A stretch of DNA of 64,000 nucleotides from contig CM027383.1 in the NCBI GenBank assembly GCA_015680905.1, positions 90,478,501 to 90,542,500 of the forward strand. Reading direction: 5' to 3'. The position numbers were made by a program, and so were the translations under genes. The notes under the pieces were generated by a model. That model did not search any database, was not told where the DNA came from, and worked only from the letters and a program-made list of their open reading frames with translations. This DNA comes from Coptis chinensis. Taxonomy: Eukaryota; Streptophyta; Magnoliopsida; Ranunculales; Ranunculaceae. This document shows positions 13,295 to 24,331 of this stretch, one piece after another. Position 1 is the first letter of the stretch; each line of letters starts with the position of its first letter.

Positions 13295-14457
13295 TGATAA
13301 GTAAAGTTTTAATAACTAAAAAATAGTAGATTAGAGATGGGAAAACAGTACTCATCAATATATAAAACTCTCAAAATCATGTGATGAAGAGGAGAGTAGT
13401 CGTGTTTGAACCACTCTTGCTTGTACGTATTTAACACAAATTTAGACTAAACAACAATTCAATAATGAGAGAGAAATTTATCATATAAAAATAGTAGATA
13501 AAAGATACAAAATAGTAGATTTAAATGAGAGAAAGATAATTAGAGAGGTAATCCACCATGCGATTCGATTGGCTATTAGTTTAGTTATGGAATCGCTTTT
13601 CTTTGATCCCTAGTAAATAACCTACATCTCTATAGTTATTGTCTAACTAGCATGAGAGATTAGTACCCTCACAAATCTCTTTGATGGGGTTTCTAATATC
13701 TAGCCCTTTGTTATGAGTTCTATCTCTAGAAACTCACAACAATGGACTTGAAACTCTATTGCAAAAACAATAACAACTAATTACTAATCACTTCACATGG
13801 CTTCATAAACCCCACCACCTCTAATGGAGGGAGAACCCTAATTACAACTAAACTAATGGGGAAGGAAGGAAGGGGAGAATAAGTTTAGCTTTCACCCTCT
13901 TTATATAGAAGATGGTTAAGGTTACATTTTCATGTATGGGATAAAAAAGGGGGACTTTGAGCCTCTAATGTGAGCCCAAAGTCCATTAGGTTAAGTCTAA
14001 AGAGGCCACAACTGCTTGAAATTACTTCAGTGCCTTTTTTGTCCACTTTTACATCTCTGATTGGGGCAAGACCGGGTCCATTGGAAATCTTATTCCGATC
14101 CGGCCATTTTGACATAAAATAGGCCAAATCCCAAGGCCCGAGCTCAAAGATATGGCTATTTGAAGTTCTATTGACTTTTATATTATTTTTCTACCCGAAT
14201 TGACTTTGACTTTCCATATTTGACTGGGCTTGAAGATGTTTTTTCTTCTTGATTCTTGGGCTTTAAATATAGAACTCTTCCAGCAATCATCTTGACTCAT
14301 TTTCCACCTAAAATGACATCTTTAAGCACATAAACAGATTCAAGACCTGAAATACACAAAAACACGTAAACAGTACTAACTTTTATTTATTATAAACATA
14401 ATTGGCCTAAATGTAATACTATTAAGGGGTTTAAACTGTACTTTTTGGTGCTTATCA
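13295..14457 (-). repeat. 5' LTR of Athila-like element B
   Basis: Starts TGATAA and ends TTATCA on the plus strand, about 1163 bp. The end shares the block CATAATTGG...TTAAGGGG with LTR A and with the solo LTR near 49 kb. Just outside the left border, two bases away, minus-strand TGGCGTCGCTTGCC at 13279-13292 is a decayed form of the TGGCGCC primer site. Confidence 0.82.
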
Positions 14458-17060
14458 ACTACCATGGTAGAAAGAGCAGTCGATTCAGGGATAACAGTGG
14501 TGGTAGGAGGTATGACTTTAGTAACCTCATCATCATTGTCGTCATCCCTGGCTTCAGAACCAGCAGCGTCACCACCATCGTCGTTAAGGTTATATTTTTT
14601 GATAAGCTCTTGAGGAAGATATGGTTTAAGACTTTTCATTACTGTCACGCAGTATTCCATGTCGACATTTGCTTGGGTCGGATCAGCATCGACATCATCT
14701 TTAATCTTTGCCTTATTTTTTTCATGATCTGTCTCTATTTTCCTCAAAGTAGCCTCCATTGCTTTAATTGTTTCTTCATTTTCTTTTTTTCTCTCTTTCC
14801 ATTATTCACATCTTCAGTCAAAGATTTTACATTACTCTCCGAGGCACCAAGTTGGTAGCTTAGTAGAGCTGCATTTTTGTTTTCCCGAGCAAGTTCTTTC
14901 TTCAAATCATTATTCTCTCGTCGGAAGTGACCAGATACAACCATATCGGTCTCGAACTGGATAACAACAACAACGAACTTTCATCTGAAACCAGAAAAAC
15001 AAATATATGAGTACACAAATTTCACAAAGATACTGACTAATACCAAATAAAAGAGATACGACAACGCACCTTTTCAAATGAGTCGCACATTATATTGAAG
15101 CAATCACAAGCAGAAAGTTTGCAAAGGGTAGATCTATCTTTGGGGAGAATGGTGTTGGTAACAAGAGTCAAACCGAGACCAGGTATCAGTCTATCAACAA
15201 AGAGCAAAGCAGATTTGGGGAGTCTGTGGGTTTTGTCAAGGAAAAATTAAGGCTAAAAAAACTCCTTTGATACAGTTGGAGGGTGAGAAGAGGAGGCTGC
15301 AACAGTTATCGATGCTGGCATTGTTGAGTTAGGTGGAACCGGGGTAGTGTTATCAACCTCGGTTTCAGATGGTTTCTTTCTTTCTTTTTTCGAACCAACT
15401 TAGCATCGGAATGAGTTTCTTTGTCTTGGGTTGGACCTTTTGTAGATTCACCTCCAGTTATCCATTTGGTAGCAAAAAAACCTTGTTAACCAGAGTTTTT
15501 CCCAAATCTAGAAGACATATTTGTATGTAATAAGGAGTGGTGATCAAACACATCTTGTAAAAAGGCATAGTAAGTTATAGAAATCAGGAACCTCTTGTTT
15601 AATCTTAGGGAAAAGGTCTTCAGTCATAACTAAACCATTATTTACATAATCAAAATAATATTATGAGGTAGTTCTAAAGACAGAATTTTGAAAAGCCCGA
15701 GAAGAACAAGGTTGTATGGAACCTTGGGCGATGGTTGGTGGTCTAGGGTCTCGGACTCGGTTAAGAACACCACTTTTAAGAACATATAAAGGAGGAAGAT
15801 AATTCTTAATATATTCCAAGACAACATGAGTTGGATTTCCAAAAGCATCAGCTCCAGTTCGTATAGTTATTGTTGTTTCAGTACCATTCAGAAGCTCAAG
15901 AACTACTCTAGCTAGCTAAATTCCCAAGGCCCTTTGACACAACAGGTCTATGAATTAATAACAAGAAACCAGATGAAGAATTTGGTTAGATAAAGAACCT
16001 GATATGACATATTGAAAATAAGGGTTTGATTAGTTAATATACGTGCAAGATTGAAGACTCTATGTGTCAGTAGAGGTGAGGCTTCAGCCTCGAAAGACTC
16101 CCACTGGCCAGAAATGATGATGGGATACAAAGGCCACAGCCTATCACTATCTCGGTTTTCTCTTATAATGCCTTCCAGTCCTTGTTTCGTTTTTTAGGAT
16201 ACCAATAACCAATATACTTTTGGGTACTCTTCACTTTTTTCAAGGTACCCTCAATAAAAGTATAATGGTTAAGGATATCAGACATCCTAATCCTTTTGGT
16301 TCTATGCATATCAGGGGAGAGGTGAGTATTATAATAGTTGCATATATGCATTAACCTACAGAAGTTACCCATACCCTGGCCAGGAGAGATGTCTAGATGA
16401 TTCAAGATTTCACGATCAAAATCTATCAATGGAAATCTCAAACCAGCAACAAGTTGGCCAAATAGTGATAATAATTGATCCCTTATCGTATCTCTGACAT
16501 CGTGTACCTCTCCTAGATCCAACATAATGTCGGAGTTCGACGTTGTTCGGTATCTGGTAAGCAGCTCGTACCAAGGCTAGGTTTGGTCTCTTAGGGGAGT
16601 AGGGATTAAGACCATAATGTCATATGCTAGCATCTTCAATAATCTCATGCTCAGACTCAGAGCTCAGAATATCAAAAGGGTGGCAAGGCAAGCCATCTTT
16701 GCCATCCACCACAGGATTAATTTCCAAGATTTGTTCATTCTAAATGCACCTTTGAAATGTCGATGCCGAGGAGGAGGTACGGGCTCTTACTTCGGACTCA
16801 ATATCTTCGCTAGACATTTTGTAGTCACTAGAAACAACTAGCCATGCAGCCCGACCTGTGGCCGGGCCTGTTATTCTTAAACCCATCATGTCTGGGCCTA
16901 TATTTAAGGGAAGCACTTGGAAGTTTAACATATCCATATCTATTAACTAATACATATCCATATCCATATCCAATAACTAATACATATCAATTAACTAATC
17001 CATTGTTTTTTAGAATTTGTTTTTTTTATCCCATGCGTACATTTGAAATAATGAAATAAT
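14458..17060 (-). pseudogene. Decayed minus-strand coding sequence, possibly transposon-derived
   Basis: Several minus-strand segments look protein-coding but do not form one open gene. From right to left: a Ser/Arg-rich segment with MSSEDIESEV (about 16740-16937); a globular segment with GLRFPLIDFDREILNHL and GNFCRLMHI (about 16163-16525); a segment around 15640-15850; and a charged coiled-coil segment with NNDLKKELARENKN followed by an acidic tail (about 14458-14944). The order, a globular head followed by a coiled coil, recalls proteins annotated in plants as gypsy-type transposon proteins, but I cannot confirm the family. Element B is inserted beside or inside it, since the LTR ends at 14457. 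Confidence 0.4.
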
Positions 17061-18469
17061 GCGTAGCTTTGTTTTTTGTTTTAGCATAACACATGAAAGG
17101 ACAATTTTAATTTATATTAAATTAGAGAGCAGGCCAAATTCAGGGTTAGTTTGATAAGAAGGCAAGTAATTATTTTTCAAATAGGGACTATTTTAAAAAC
17201 TTTGCTGATGTGGCTCACTATGAGCATCTTGGGAGAAACGGATATTAATATAGGTAGGATAAATTTAGAATTATCACTATATTTCCTATCGGTATTAGTA
17301 CTACTATAATTATATTCAGTACGATCATATAATATGTTGTTTATAATACACGTATCGAAATTTCAAGGTGGAGGAGAATGGGTTCTTAGAGGTGGAATCC
17401 GAAGTATCCCATCATGCGACCTCGGATTCGAAGCAAGAAGTGCATGGAGGCAGTACGCCTAAAATTACCACATGTTTTTCTTCTAGCCATAACTAAAACA
17501 AAATAAAATCATAAATTCAAAAGGTCTAGTAACTAGCATAGTATGGGAACGCATAACATTTCAAAATAAAACCTAAAATTTTAAACCCTAACCCTAACAA
17601 TTTGAATAAAACATTCTCGAACTCAAACAAATCAAGTAAAAACAAAATAAAATAAATTTTCACGCGTAAGAATTGTTTCCTTACCTTTGTTTCGAAGATT
17701 GACGAGGAGTAATAGCAATAAATTGATTAATGGTTTTTCGCCGTCTGAGTATTTTTGCAAAGTATGTGGTTTTTTAGTTTAGAAACGAAAAAGTGAAGAG
17801 AGAGAACGAGATTTTTATACTTATGAAATGGGCCAGTTTTTTGGGCTCCATTTATCACGGCTTCTTTTCGAAAAATTTAAAATTTAAAATATTTTGAAAT
17901 TTGAAGATTTCGAGTGTCGTGGGCAAATATCGTTAGCTGATATTTCAATATATATTTTTTGAATTAATATTGAGATATCGACATAAGGGCCGATATCTCT
18001 CTTAAGTTGAATGTTGCATGAAAAGAGCAAGAAGAAAGAAAAAGAAAAAAAGAAGATGGACACACGTCAATGAATGATTGAAACTTGGTGAAGAAGGAAG
18101 ACTGTGACCAAAGCAGGAGAGAGAAAATCATTATGTTCTTCCCCACAAAAAGATTGTAAAACCAAAGTGAAAGTTATTGAGTGTGTAAAAACTTCATTAT
18201 AGATCAATAAAGCCTTGCTTTTCTTCCATCCTTGATTACTTTAGTGAACTATTGTTGATCATTAGTGAATCTTCCTTGATCACCACATATAATACGACAC
18301 CTGAAAATATTGTTTTTCTTTCCATTTAAGTATTTTGAAAGAGAAAACCAGAGTAAGAGAAGATGCATCCAAGATCCCAAGTTATGTTCTTGGTGCATCA
18401 ACATGGTTTTCTACAATATTGGAACTCCAACACAACTCGAACTGCAACCATACGTGTGAACAAAAACAC
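17061..18469. other. Intergenic, nothing recognised
   Basis: A+T-rich sequence without a plausible gene. A two-unit CCCTAA run near 17585 is too short to be telomeric. No inverted-repeat ends or tandem arrays stand out. Confidence 0.5.
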
Positions 18470-18472
18470 TAA

Positions 18473-19404
18473 GGGGCCATTTGTTTTTGCCTCTTATAAG
18501 ACCTTGAGATCTTATAACCTCTTATAAGATGTGGCCAAGTGATTTTGGACATTTTTTTGGTTTGTTTTTTGCCTCTTATAAGAGGCATTCAACTAAAAAT
18601 GTCTTATAAGAGGCTCCAATTCTATAAGTACCAAAATTAGATCTACTTCAATTCTATAAGTCTTATAACTTGAACAATGACTCAAATACCCCCGTTCATA
18701 TATTCCTAGCCTCATTTATCTCTTCTTCCCTTTTCATTATCTTATTTTCCAAATAACTCCATTACCCTAGCCACCACCGACTACCACCACCACTACCACC
18801 ACCACCATCACCACCACCACTACCACCACCATCACCACCACCATCATTACCTCCACCACCACTACCATCATACTATTAAGACTATCACCACCACCACTGT
18901 GCTATTAAAACCACCACCACCACTACCACCGTACTATTAAGACCGATATTATCACCTCCACTACCACCACCACCGTACTATTAAGACTATCACCACCACC
19001 ACCACCACCGTGCTATTAAGACATCCACCACTTCTACTACCACCACCATCACCATGCTATTAAAACCAATATCATCACCTCCACTACCACTACCACCATG
19101 CTATTAAGACCACTACCACTACCACCGTCAATTAAGGTAGTTTCCTAAAATCGATATTCTAATTATCAAAATTGATTTGAAACCGAAAATCAAATTATAC
19201 GTTTATTTCAAATTAATATATTCAAGTTAAATGTGATGTAAAGTAGGGTTATATTTGTCAAATAACTATCTATAAGATGTCATGTATTTGTTTTTTATAT
19301 TTTTACAAGTGCTTATAAGAGGAACTTAAAATTAAAAACAAACCACTTTATAAGACCATCTTATAAGACCCTTTATAACTTAACCCAAAAAAACAAATAG
19401 CCCC
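18473..19404. mobile_element. Harbinger/Tourist-type non-autonomous element (MITE)
   Basis: The left end GGGGCCATTTGTTTTT and the right end (inverse of GGGGCTATTTGTTTTT) form a terminal inverted repeat, flanked on both sides by TAA (18470-18472 and 19405-19407), the 3-bp duplication typical of PIF/Harbinger. The 932-bp element has no transposase. Its outer parts are rich in CTTATAAG words and its centre holds a CCA-rich minisatellite. Confidence 0.85.
18769..19135 (+). repeat. CCA-rich minisatellite inside the MITE
   Basis: Runs of CCACCA/CTACCACCA are broken at intervals of about 60-80 bp by a CTATTAAGAC word, giving roughly six imperfect higher-order units. It could expand or contract by slippage. 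It is not coding: the proline/histidine-rich frames are a by-product of the triplets. Confidence 0.8.
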
Positions 19405-19547
19405 TAACACGCTTCATGGGCTTCGATTGTTGTGGACTTGGGCCTCACTCAAGCTTACTCATGTAACTATTTGAGCCCGAAAATCCTTCACTTTCCTAAA
19501 ACCTTGCACTCCACAAAACCCTCTCTCTAATTCTTCCTCCACTCACC

Positions 19548-20342
19548 ATGATTTCCAAGCTAGTTTACAAAGAACTTCAAACAACCTACAAACTCGGAAA
19601 CCCAGATACCAACTTCTCCGTTTGGCGTAGCAAACTCGATTTCGTTCTCTTCGATCTCAAAATCAGTTACATCCTCACTACAACTGATGATATAACATCA
19701 CTCACCAAAAAAGATGACGACGATTTCACATGCAGACACGTCATCCTAAGCACAATGACAAGCGATCTTTTCTACATATTTGACGTACACAAAACTTCAA
19801 AAGACATGATAGAAGCCATAGAAAAGAGGTATAAAGTAAGAACTTCAAGTTTTCATAAATTTTCTCTTATGGATAAATATAACTCACATAAATTGTCTGA
19901 AGAAACTCCTATTATGAAACATGTTACTGAGATGTGTGTTATATCTAGAGAACTTAAAGAAGTAGGAATGAGTTTTTATGATGAAGAGATGCAAGTTGAA
20001 GCATTGATGGAAAGTTTACCCAAGTCTTGGGACTTTATTAAGGATTTGTATATGAATACTTGTTATAATGAAGCTAGTTTAGAGAGGTTGATTGGTATGT
20101 TAAGGGATGAAGGTGAAAGGAGAGAGCGGAGACAGCGCAAAAGGGACAAGGATGAAGAAGACGAGGACGAATATGAGGAACAAACTTTTGGTGGGGATGA
20201 TTTTGAGGTTGAGAAGAAAAGGTATTTTCGAGGAAAGTGTTATTCGTGTGGAAAACGTGGGCATTACCAGAATAATTGCCCTGATAAGGTAAATTGGTTT
20301 ATATCTATACTCTCAAAAATCTTATTTGTGTGTGTGTGTTGA
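19548..20342 (+). CDS. Copia-type gag-like protein with zinc knuckle, single intact ORF
   Basis: A 264-residue open frame. It opens with a gag N-terminal region (FSVWRSKLDFVLF near residue 25), followed by a UBN2/retrotransposon-gag-like helical domain (about 60-190), a basic and acidic low-complexity linker (about 195-225) and a CCHC zinc knuckle, CYSCGKRGHYQNNC (about 236-249). The ATG follows a CT-rich leader-like stretch. No protease, integrase or reverse transcriptase follows in the next 5 kb, and no LTR was seen at either side. The knuckle is followed by DK and a GT-containing sequence (GATAAGGTAAAT), so the true coding sequence may splice there. It may be an old solitary copia fragment or a gag reused by the host; the open frame favours neither alone. 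Confidence 0.6.
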   Translation: MISKLVYKELQTTYKLGNPDTNFSVWRSKLDFVLFDLKISYILTTTDDITSLTKKDDDDFTCRHVILSTMTSDLFYIFDVHKTSKDMIEAIEKRYKVRTSSFHKFSLMDKYNSHKLSEETPIMKHVTEMCVISRELKEVGMSFYDEEMQVEALMESLPKSWDFIKDLYMNTCYNEASLERLIGMLRDEGERRERRQRKRDKDEEDEDEYEEQTFGGDDFEVEKKRYFRGKCYSCGKRGHYQNNCPDKVNWFISILSKILFVCVC

Positions 20343-20344
20343 AT

Positions 20345-20680
20345 TGGATATTATGAACTGATTGGATCTGTTTGTTTTTCGAACTATTAGGAATTGATAT
20401 GATAATGCTTTGTGAGGAAGATTTTGAATGGCTACAATCAGTATGTTTTGACATTTCAGGAATTGGAGTGACGAGATAGGTGTTGTTGTTGTTGTTAATA
20501 TCTCCGAGTTGTTTTGTTTTGTTTCAAGTTTAGGGATTATCATATGTTTTGGACTTTAACTTTAGGAAAATGTAGTTCTTAGAGAAATTTTTGGAGTTCT
20601 GGTACTTTTGATTGTTGGTAAGCACATAAGAGACTGACTTTACTATTTTTTGTTTTGGTTGTAGTTGCTTAATGCTTTTC
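20345..20680 (+). repeat. First copy of an old direct duplication
   Basis: About 330 bp that resembles 21790-22115 along its length. Shared words include TGTGAGGAAGATTTTGAATGG, split here as TGTGAGGAAG plus ATTTTGAATGG, then GACATTTCAG and GAGTTGTTTT. By eye roughly three bases in four agree. The MITE at 20817-21259 lies between the copies. Confidence 0.6.
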
Positions 20681-20816
20681 TAGTATGAGGGGAAAATCTG
20701 TATTTTCAAAAAATAGGATCTGCCCAATTTCACAGTTGATCACCGACAACATATAATTTGGTCATTTATACCACAGAGAGTTTCTTATTTGTTAGTTGTA
20801 CAGGTGTAACAAATTA

Positions 20817-21259
20817 GTGGGTGTTTGGATCTCATTTTTTCAAAAAACCAGTTTTTCTCAAAAAGTATTTTTCTAAAAAAATATTTATTCTAAAAACAAT
20901 TTTTGAATAAACATGTTTGGTTGAGATTTTTTTCTTAAAAAGCTATTTTATCAAACTAGTAAATTTCGCAATATTTCTCGAAATATCTTGACATATCTCG
21001 ACATTTTTCACTAATGGCACCCGGGCAATCCATTTGCCTTTGGCGCCGGATGAGAAAGTGAGAAGAAAAAATTGTTTTTTAACTTGAAAAACAAGTTTTT
21101 GCTATTTATCATAAAATATGTTTTTTGGATCAATAAATGTTTTTTTGGTGAAAAACTACTTTCTACAAAAATAGAGACCAAACATGTTTATTTTTTCAAA
21201 AAACATTTTTTCACTATTAAATATTTATTGGCAATAAATAATTAGGATCCAAACACCCC
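20817..21259. mobile_element. MITE with GGGTGTTTGGATC ends
   Basis: The left end GTGGGTGTTTGGATC and the right end (inverse of GGGGTGTTTGGATCC) are inverted repeats flanked by TTA on both sides (20814-20816 and 21260-21262). The duplication may be read as TTAGT. Ends and duplication fit the PIF/Harbinger type. The interior is rich in AAAA/TTTT runs and can fold on itself; it codes for nothing. Confidence 0.75.
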
Positions 21260-21262
21260 TTA

Positions 21263-22120
21263 GTCTTAGGATTTTTTTGGTCAATGGCAGTGAGTTTTTC
21301 AAATGGTGACTAGTTAACCACAAAGAGTGCACTTAGCGCTAGGCATTAGGCTCACCTTCACTTAGTGCTCCATCTCTTAAGTTCAGTGAAGGTGGAAGTA
21401 GTGCATCTGCCCCTGCACTCTTTAGCTTTGTAGGTGAACAATAGTTTGGTTGCGAATCCAAATTTATTGTTTGGTAGAAACAACTAGCTTAATTATTGGT
21501 ATTGGTGGTGGGAGGGGTCGTTGTTACCTTTCACATATCTTGTGAGGCTTTCAAATAATACTTTAGAAAAACTAGTTGTAATGGTGTTCCCTAAAAAACA
21601 AAATAAATAACATTTGAAACTAAGGAGTTGACAAAAAGCTTAAATTAATTGAGCAACCTGGTGTGATCCCTCACAAGCTAGAGCTGTGGGTCTGCTCTGC
21701 AAATGTAATGTTTGAGGGCCTAATCTTTGAAATAGGGTGCTTGGTTGGCAAGAGTCTCATAGACCTTGTGTATGGGGAACCTTTGTATTTGATATAACAA
21801 TCTGATTGGATTCAAGTTAATTTTTTTTTTTTTTCAAATTATTATGACTGGATAGTAAAATGTCATGTGAGGAAGATTTTGAATGGCAACAATCGTTATG
21901 TCTGGACATTTCAGCAATTGGGGTTATGAGCTCTGAGTTGTTTTCTTGTTTCTTGTCTAGGAATTATCTTATGTTTTAGTTTATGACATTGTATTCTGAG
22001 TAAAAATTTTGTTACTGTTGGTGGTTTTTGACAGGTGGTAAACACAGGAGATTGATTTTTCTTTTGTTTGTATTGGTATTGGCTGCTTAACTGCTTTGAG
22101 TAATGCTTTTTACCTTTGTT
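21263..22120 (+). repeat. Non-coding stretch with second copy of the direct duplication
   Basis: No gene seen. From about 21790 to 22115 it repeats 20345-20680 in the same orientation. It contains intron-like acceptor sequence (TTTTTGACAG near 22030), suggesting that the duplicated unit was once part of a gene. Confidence 0.5.
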
Positions 22121-22259
22121 GATCTTCTTTTCCCTGAAATAATCATGAGGTTAGGAAGACCTCAATCTCTAATACAAAATTTTTAAAGTGTTACATAATG
22201 ACTGCCATTGACATCTCATTCATAATCTATACGGCATTTATGAAATCAGAATTAATCTC

Positions 22260-22930
22260 CATTCTCTAGAACCCCAGCCCGGTACACCCTTCTAGTTCTG
22301 TCTCTATGGCCTATAGTTCCTGAAGCAGTACTGATTTTTTTTACTGCTTCTACTATTGTAGCCAAAGATTTCGTGTCCATTATGGTCCCTTACAACGCCA
22401 CACATAACTCGCTCCTGTGCCCGATACAGAGTCACCAGTATTCACTTTTACAACTCCCTGTGTTGGCTAGTTTCCTTTTATCTGAACCTTTTGTGGATGC
22501 CAATATTTTGTAGAAACACTCTAGTAGCAATTGAGTCATCCATCTGTGTCATTTGTCTCTCAAAGTACCTTTTCATTTTCTCAATGACCGTCATAGTAAC
22601 CACCTGAGCTTCTGTAGTCTTGTGTCTGGGTTTCCTTGCATTTCTTTCACTCCACGTAGAAGTCACTGTAGCACACTTTTACCTCCGCATATTCTGAGTA
22701 TGTCCCAGGAAGCTCTTTATACTTCTCCATACATGTTTGGAGAACTGGCTGTTGAAAAATATGTGCAACGAGTTCTCTCTTTGAAAGGTTGCATAGACTC
22801 TGTGCTGGGAGTAGTTTATGACATTGTTCACAAACCTATCCTGGGAGAGTAGGATATTTGTAAAATGTTGCCAAGACCTTTTGTTGATCTTAGGCATGAG
22901 CTCATTTTGAACATTCTACGGGGATCCTTT
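22260..22930 (-). pseudogene. 3' part of a LINE (L1-like) ORF2
   Basis: Read on the minus strand, 22679-22897 contains SLHIFFNSQFSKHVWRSI, the zinc-binding region downstream of reverse transcriptase in plant non-LTR elements. It is followed by SERNARK...TEAQVV (about 22480-22640), a usual C-terminal phrase. Further left, PTQGVVKVNTGDS and later residues resemble the start of the RNase H domain that many plant L1 elements carry. Several stops and frame changes make it non-functional. The reverse transcriptase and endonuclease are not seen to the right, so the copy is 5'-truncated or further decayed. Confidence 0.65.
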
Positions 22931-23741
22931 GGTTGGCGGTTTGGGTGAAAATGATGGAGGCCATCGAAGGTAGTACCTTCATGCGGTAACAACATCAGAT
23001 GCTTGAGCTTGAAGGAGATAATTTGGCAAAGTAGGGCATGGCTGAGAGCTTGAGATAGGATGGGTGGGAGTGGAGTTTTTTCTAAATATTTTGGACTGAA
23101 ATAGGCATGTTTCCTAAGAATCTAATTTTGTTGATTACTCTTTGGAAGGGGTTTGAAAAATTAATGTTTAAGGATGGTGATTTATTGTGGGGAGAAGCCT
23201 TTGGACACGAAGAAGGTTGTGGACAATGTGAAACATTTTCTTTTTGGGTTATTCTTTTATGGTTTTGGACTCGTTTTGTAGACATTAATTAAAGGAGCTT
23301 CACTCTCTCTATTAACTACAAATTTAAAGAGCCTTTAGTGCCATCTTACGAATATACATGGTGGTCCAACTGAACTGATGGAGATTGTGGACCACATTCC
23401 CACTTTTGGAGTGGTTGCATGATGTAGCAGTATTAGGAATTAGGATTATTCTTGGTAAGCAAGAATGTTGGTGCCTTTGGATGGGGAAGGGGGATTCTAA
23501 CAAGATTGAATTGGGAACTATAAGAAAGTATTGTATCGTTCCAAAAAGAGCAATTCTAGTAGTATTATGCATATTTCGTAGAATATATGCAGTGTAGTTT
23601 GTAGTTTGTGGTGCCAGTGGTGTCCGAGTGATGTTACATCTTACTTTTCATTTGTTTCACTTTTTTTTTTTTATAATTTTTTCGATAAGGGTTTTTCATT
23701 TGTTTCCCATTATATTCACTCCTTCATATGCCATTCATGAG
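22931..23741. other. Intergenic, nothing firmly recognised
   Basis: It may hold further decayed LINE sequence next to 22930, but no domain can be named. Short frames on both strands here do not resemble known proteins. Confidence 0.4.
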
Positions 23742-23955
23742 AAATTTTTTGCTCCTTGGGCGGTTAGCTCATTGCGTCCTTGCCCAGTAGTATCTCTCCA
23801 CGTGTCCACTAATTGATGACGTCAACCAATAACTTAACGGAGACGTGTCCACTAAATTTTTTGCTCCTTGGGCAGTTAGCTCATTGCGTCCTTGCCCAGT
23901 ATCTCTCCACGTGTCCACTAATTGATGACGTCAACCAATAACTTAACGGAGACAC
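23742..23955. repeat. Two-copy tandem repeat, period 112 bp
   Basis: The unit starting AAATTTTTTGCTCCTTGGGC occurs twice in tandem (GCTCC at 23751 and 23863) and includes CTCATTGCGTCCTTGCCCAG, CCACGTGTCC and TTGATGACGTCA. The copies differ by a few bases. A related copy lies inverted at about 32430-32500. Confidence 0.9.
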
Positions 23956-24331
23956 AGGAAAAAAAGATTGCCATAAAATTGAAAAAAGGAAATTTATCTA
24001 CCATGAAATAAGGAAAGTAAGATTGCAACGAAATCTTTCTGGTACTGACGTAGTTTTCTCCACTTCTCTCCCTTTCTCACTTGGTATCAATGAAAATATA
24101 CTGGATTAAAACCAAATTAACTTCAAAGTGAACAGAGGTATAAATTGATTTTAGGTACACATTAATATAAAGGATATTTGTTTGGCCAAAATTATTGAGT
24201 TTCACAGAGATTGTTATGCATGACTTACTGATTTGTGCATGTCATCATCCTCTGCACTCTGTTATTCAAAGTAGAAAGTTCAATCAATCAGTAGGATTTC
24301 TGTCATTTCTATCTCATGCTGCTTGTCTTTA

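Larger units (their letters stand above)
6313..14457 (-). mobile_element. Athila-like Ty3/gypsy element B, partial, with two insertions
   Basis: Fossil element on the minus strand, related to A: its gag wording (about 6.3-7.8 kb) parallels that of A closely, including the conserved NIFNLLPVFH stretch. From the right it has a 5' LTR (13295-14457), a primer-site-like sequence, a leader (12362-13294 plus 7815-7863) split by a hAT transposon at 7872-12353, and gag, which is cut at 6313 by element A. Protease and pol are not in the window. The coding remains are broken in several places. Confidence 0.82.

Noticed and set aside
14445-14858. 137-codon plus-strand frame
   Set aside because: It is antisense to the acidic and coiled-coil minus-strand segment and shows only hydrophobic low-complexity sequence.
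17580-17602. Possible telomeric repeat
   Set aside because: Only two CCCTAA-type units, far too short for an interstitial telomere tract.
18769-19135. Proline/histidine/threonine-rich coding sequence
   Set aside because: The frames come from the CCA triplet repeat inside a non-coding MITE.
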